64,000 bases of DNA from Diospyros lotus. Its lineage: Eukaryota; Streptophyta; Magnoliopsida; Ericales; Ebenaceae. The stretch's first letter is position 1. Each line of letters starts with the position of its first letter. Position numbers and translations under genes: made by a program. Shown one piece after another: positions 60,059 through 64,000 of the stretch. The notes beneath the pieces are model-generated. The model was given only the letters and a program-made list of their open reading frames with translations. It was not told the origin of the DNA and ran no database searches. The stretch covers positions 6,572,001 to 6,636,000 of the forward strand of contig NC_068341.1 in assembly GCF_014633365.1 (NCBI RefSeq). The letters are read 5' to 3'.

Positions 60059-60775
60059 TAAGGGCCTAGAGAGCAACACCCAAGGATAATGTATTCTTTT
60101 TTTTTTTTTTTTTTTGCCAGTTGCTCTATGCTTGGGGCAAACGTATATCACTTTGCTCATCAATGCCAGATTAGATAGATGATGGAATAATCTGACATCT
60201 TAATTAATATATAAAAACTTGTCCTGGAATTATATTGAATACAAATGCAATCAAACTATTAATCACATATATGATATAAAATTTTATATAAAAATCTAAA
60301 TAGAAAAAAATCACATTTCAAAAGAATAAAATATTATTATAACAAAAGTGATATTAACACACTAATTTCAATAATCTAAGACTTATTTATAATTTTAAAA
60401 TTGTTTATGAATATATATATATATATAAATTATATTTTAATAAGAAGATGATTTATAAAGATATTCTTTCAGATAAACTAATTCTTACTTAAAATCAAGT
60501 TTAACATCTTAATTACAGTGAAATTTAAAACTCTAATCATGATCAAATTAAAAAATTTAATCACAAATAAATAAAATGTATTAGTCATAATTACCATATT
60601 GTCTCCAAGTATGGGCTTCCTCAATCCTGTACTTAAAATTGAATCAAAAATTAATAATGAGCTCTTAGGACCCTGCACTCTTCTTCTTTTGATTAACAAT
60701 AATAAAAGAAAAAAGGGCATACTTTTTTGTGCCCTGCTTCTTGTTCTTGGCATTGGAGAATGGGGATCAAGATCC
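60059..60775. other. intergenic, no gene seen
   Basis: AT-rich. It includes a T-run at about 60095-60115 and a (TA)n tract near 60410-60425. Open frames carry no domain. 60982-61730 is likewise empty apart from the flank of the tRNA gene. Confidence 0.5.
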
Positions 60776-60981
60776 ATTTAAACTAAGTAATGCTATTAAT
60801 CTCTCGTTGAGATAAATAATAATTTATGTGACAGTCATACGACAATGTTTGATTGATATTACAATAAAATTTGTTAGGTGTTTTTTCTTCTTTCTTAATC
60901 AAACACTATCATATGACTGTCACATAAATTGTTGTTCATCTCTAATGAAGATGAATAACATTATTCATTTAAATCATGATT
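60776..60981. repeat. hairpin (foldback) MITE, arms about 80 bp
   Basis: The left arm (60776-60856) contains aatttatgtgacagtcata and tgtttgatt; the right arm (60898-60981) carries the complement aatcaaaca and tatgactgtcacataaatt. The arms continue outwards as tttaaa...taatg/cattatt...tttaaa, with a loop of about 40 bases. A transcript would fold into a long, nearly perfect stem. Confidence 0.75.
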
Positions 60982-61730
60982 CATTTCATGACGTTGTTCT
61001 GGGTTTATAAATGCTTTAATATTTTTTTCAACTTTTTGTTAGAATTATGATAGTTTCCTACCATTATTATTAGTTGTTTTTCAAATCTCAACATTTTGTA
61101 GAGTTTTTTATCCTATTGTCTATATAGTTAGCTATTTTTTAACAATACTTTTATTTGGCATTTTATGGTAACACTAGTATCTTTTTTTAAAAATAAAGTT
61201 ATAATCGAATTGAGTCGAGTCAAGCATCATTTTAACTCATATAGTGTGTTATCATTTAAATTTCTAACAATATTCTATAACGGTAACATTCTAATAAGTT
61301 GCTTTGAATTTATGTAATTTTTTTGGCACAAGAGAGTTATGTCACATTGCACATCCAATGATGTAATTTGTTGGTAATTAAAGTTGTATCTATTAGTATT
61401 TAACGAGAGGGTAATGAAGATTTCAACTCAAAATCCTAGTTTACCAGCACTATGAGCTGTATAATAATTAGGTTACAACTTAAGTGTTAGAATAATTTTT
61501 TATTTTGGTGCGTAAAATTGATTAATGTTAATGTATCAATACAGTTTAATAAAATGAAGAATTTAAAGATTTGTTCCGCATTAATTTTTGAAAGATGACA
61601 AAGAGATCAGGTGATTTACCAAATTTAATTCGATTCATCCGTCAAATATTTATGATTTTATCAGTAGGTGGGTCCCCAAGTTTCGCACTTTATTGAGACA
61701 TTAATGGGTTTAACGAGCCCTAAACTCAGA

Positions 61731-61804
61731 GCTCTTGTAGCTCAGTTGGTTAGAGCACCCGTTTAGTAAGCGGGAGGTCTTGAGTTCGACTCTCAACAAG
61801 AGCA
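61731..61804 (+). tRNA. tRNA-Thr (anticodon AGT)
   Basis: Full cloverleaf by eye. Acceptor stem GCTCTTG/CAAGAGC with discriminator A (61804), D stem GCTC/GAGC with AGTTGGTTA loop, anticodon stem CCCGT/GCGGG with loop TTAGTAA (anticodon AGT), and T arm TTGAG-TTCGACT-CTCAA. The B-box GGTTCGA is degenerate at its start (agTTCGAct). A short T-run downstream (61808-61812) serves as a Pol III stop. No intron; CCA not encoded, as expected for a nuclear gene. It decodes ACU after inosine modification. Confidence 0.93.
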
Positions 61805-62855
61805 TTGTTTTTGCTCTCTCCCCTTCAGTGGGCTTTTTTCGGCCCTATGTCTCGGCCCACTGAGTTAGCTGCCTTTTTGGTCTATAACGGCTGGCTGGAA
61901 AAGTAGACTTTTCTCTCGTCTTGCACTTTACTCAGAAGAATGTGAAGTGATTCCACAATTCAAACCTAATTCTACCATTGTTTTTTCCACCTTAAAAGAC
62001 CAACCAAGTGAACCCTTGCATTCATTACAATCATTATTAATTGATGTATAATTTTGGGGTACCTTGTATACTAACTAGGAAGAGAAAATCCTGACAAGTA
62101 ACAAATACAACTATATTATTTTAACAATATTTTTTAAAATAATACCATTTTGTTTGGTGCAATTTGGGCCCTGTGGCCGTAGTACTTTGTACCCAAGGGC
62201 GAGCTTTATTTTGTGATGGGCTATGATCAAAGTATCATCTTGCTACCCCACCTTCTAGATAGATGCCCTAACCAACCCTCCCATAGCCCCTCCAAGCTTA
62301 CTGGTACACTGCCCTACCCTTTTAGTCTCACCATGTTAAAACTCAAACCACATATTTTTTTAATGTATTTATTTAATATGTTATATATATAATTATTATA
62401 CAAAACTGATAAATTTATCCAATGTCCATTTAAAACGACATTGACTCATGTTCTTAGGAATGAATAATAAAAAAAAAAAAAAAACCCCACAAAATGGTGT
62501 TTTACTTTTGGAAACTGAATTCAGTTTTGGCATGTGCCAAATTAGCAAATGTTGATATGGATGGGTAAGGGGTAAGAAGGGGTACCATGCCATCTGTCAA
62601 ACGCGGTATTTTCTTCAGAAACCACTTTCAGGACCATACCTACAATTGACTTGAGTGAGTGATGAATGAAGCTAGTGAGGCCCGACCTACTTCTAGTACT
62701 CATAATCGCTTTCCACCACAACTGGAAAAGCCAAACACCGCCTTAACAGCCGTTTACGTTACCTTCCTTACACCCTCCCCCTCCTCTCTGTCTCTGTCTC
62801 TCTCTTTCTAGCCTCGGTTGATTATTATTATTATTATACAATAATAGTAAGAAGC
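61805..62855. other. intergenic, no gene seen
   Basis: No coding signal. It contains an A-run at about 62469-62484, a CT microsatellite near 62775-62808 and a TTA microsatellite near 62820-62836 at its right end. Confidence 0.5.
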
Positions 62856-62859
62856 CACA

Positions 62860-63232
62860 ATGGGCCCACGTTTGAAGAAGCCGGGAAGGAGTGGGGGCCC
62901 AGCCCAAACACCGACTACACGTTGGGCCACTTACTCTCCTCTGGGCCCACTACCCCTATTAAGGACACCACCACGTGTCCAGTTCCATGTATCAGTTTTT
63001 CTAGGTCCTCCATCACGTCTGCTCGCCCCAGAGCAATTATCCCCTACATCCGCCATACATCCTTGTCGTAAATTGTTTAATAATATATTAAGTTTTTATT
63101 TTATTATTATTATACAAAAACTAATTACGTAATAGAAACACTTTCGTTATTTACAAAGAAAAAGGAAAAAAAAAAAAAAAAGGATGTTTCTTTGAATTGT
63201 TTATAGAATGATGATATGCGTGACACGTGGCG
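62860..63232. promoter_or_regulatory. cluster of TGGGCC (site II) and ACGT boxes, putative promoter
   Basis: Four or five TGGGCC/GGCCCA motifs lie between about 62862 and 62951. A CCACGTGTCC G-box is at 62971-62980 and a TGACACGTGG ABRE-like box at 63221-63230. Such clusters mark promoters of growth- or ABA-responsive plant genes. The 90-codon open frame here is explained by the GC-rich motifs and shows no domain. The target gene, if any, would start beyond the window. Confidence 0.4.
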
Positions 63233-64000
63233 GAAACCCAGAGATGGGAGGGTGGATTAGGATTAGTTTGGTGATGAGGTGGAAACGCGCGTGACACTGT
63301 GGCTCACATCGACACACACACACATTCGTTCGGCTGCCCTCAAAAGCATCTCCGCTACCACAAAAAGTTAAAACCATCGAGAACAGCTAAACCAATTTTT
63401 AAATTGTGGGATTGATTTTAAGTAGTTAATAATAATAATAATAATAATTATTATTATTATTAATTAAGTGGGGGAAAAGTAAGCGAATTGGTGATAAGCT
63501 CACCCACAAGGATTTGCAGCTTTTGTGAACACACTGGACTTGGACTGCGCTCCTTAAAAAGTCATTGGAAGAGAGAAAAGGTCCTCAAAGAGAATATACT
63601 CTTTGCTGCTGCTGCTGGTGGTGGTGGCTCATCTTTTCGCTGTGGCCACAGGGCTCTGTTCATTTCGTTTCCCTTCACTTCACTTCACTTCTAATATTAT
63701 GCCATGTCACTCACTCTCCTTCCTGCCTTCTTCTTTTCAATGTCTTATTATTTCCCTTCTATATAGATTTTAATTCCAACTCCAACCTTACAGTGATTCC
63801 TCATCCAGCCAGCTCCCATGCATGCATGGTTACTGGGTTTAAATATCCTTTTAATCAAAAGAGAAAATTAGAAGTCGACATCTATCACTTTTTTAGATTA
63901 TTAGTTTATAATTCATTTATTTATGAACCAAGACTCCTCATGAAATTACTAAGTCATAAGTATAATATAAGAATCTGCACTTTCTAATTTTTTCGATTTG
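63233..64000. other. window end, probable upstream region, no gene recognised
   Basis: Contains a (TAA)n/(TTA)n palindromic microsatellite at about 63429-63462 and a gctgctgctggtggtggtgg run near 63608-63627. The longest open frame is low complexity (Cys/Trp repeats from the gctgctgctggtggt run), so I do not call it a gene. Confidence 0.4.

Noticed and set aside
62860..63132. 90-codon plus-strand frame starting MGPRLKKPG
   Set aside because: Composed of GGGCCC-type promoter motifs; no family resemblance and a TA-rich tail.
63565..63987. 140-codon frame with CCCCWWWW
   Set aside because: The Cys/Trp run is a readout of a gctgctgctggtggt microsatellite; no domain.

Overview
The window is plant nuclear DNA, most probably from a woody eudicot. 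It has AT-rich intergenic sequence, phase-conserved spliceosomal introns, intrinsic PR-10 (Bet v 1) genes, a Di19 zinc-finger gene, a DUF789 gene, a nuclear tRNA-Thr(AGT) and several plant transposon types. I cannot name the species. There are no bacterial operons and no CRISPR array.

Layout. (1) 954-5818 (minus strand): two PR-10 genes, each 158 aa with one phase-1 intron, flank an intronless gene for a small cysteine-rich secreted protein of the prolamin-like (ECA1-type) class. (2) 7512-11836: a complete non-autonomous CACTA transposon with a 3-bp target duplication. It carries intron-containing exons of an ARGONAUTE1-like gene followed by exons of a cyclophilin, so it is a Pack-CACTA. (3) 13704-31427 and 31528-49248: about 17.7 kb present twice, on either side of a 100-N gap. 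Both outer repeat boundaries correspond exactly to the contig ends at the gap, so this is almost certainly an unmerged contig overlap rather than a real duplication. The unit holds one DUF789 gene (plus strand, six exons, 7.6-kb intron 2 with a rearranged LTR element) and the last exon of Di19. The right copy has clean reading frames; the left copy has one-base C-run deletions in both genes. (4) 48704-56109 (minus): a five-exon Di19 gene, tail-to-tail with DUF789. Its last intron holds a chimeric retro-insertion, 49154-51581: a 5'-truncated LINE joined to an inverted, intron-free piece of DUF789 mRNA, with matching target duplications at both ends. (5) 56.4-64 kb: a hAT-like repeat, a perfect solo LTR (57784-60053, TSD gaacc), a hairpin MITE, the tRNA gene, and a promoter-like stretch rich in TGGGCC and ACGT boxes that probably belongs to a gene beyond the window.

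The most interesting items are the AGO1-carrying Pack-CACTA (a transposon holding part of the host's central silencing gene), the LINE/DUF789 chimera, which looks like twin priming on a cellular mRNA, and the false duplication, which would mislead any copy-number reading of this locus. All alignments were made by eye against remembered family patterns; no database search was run.
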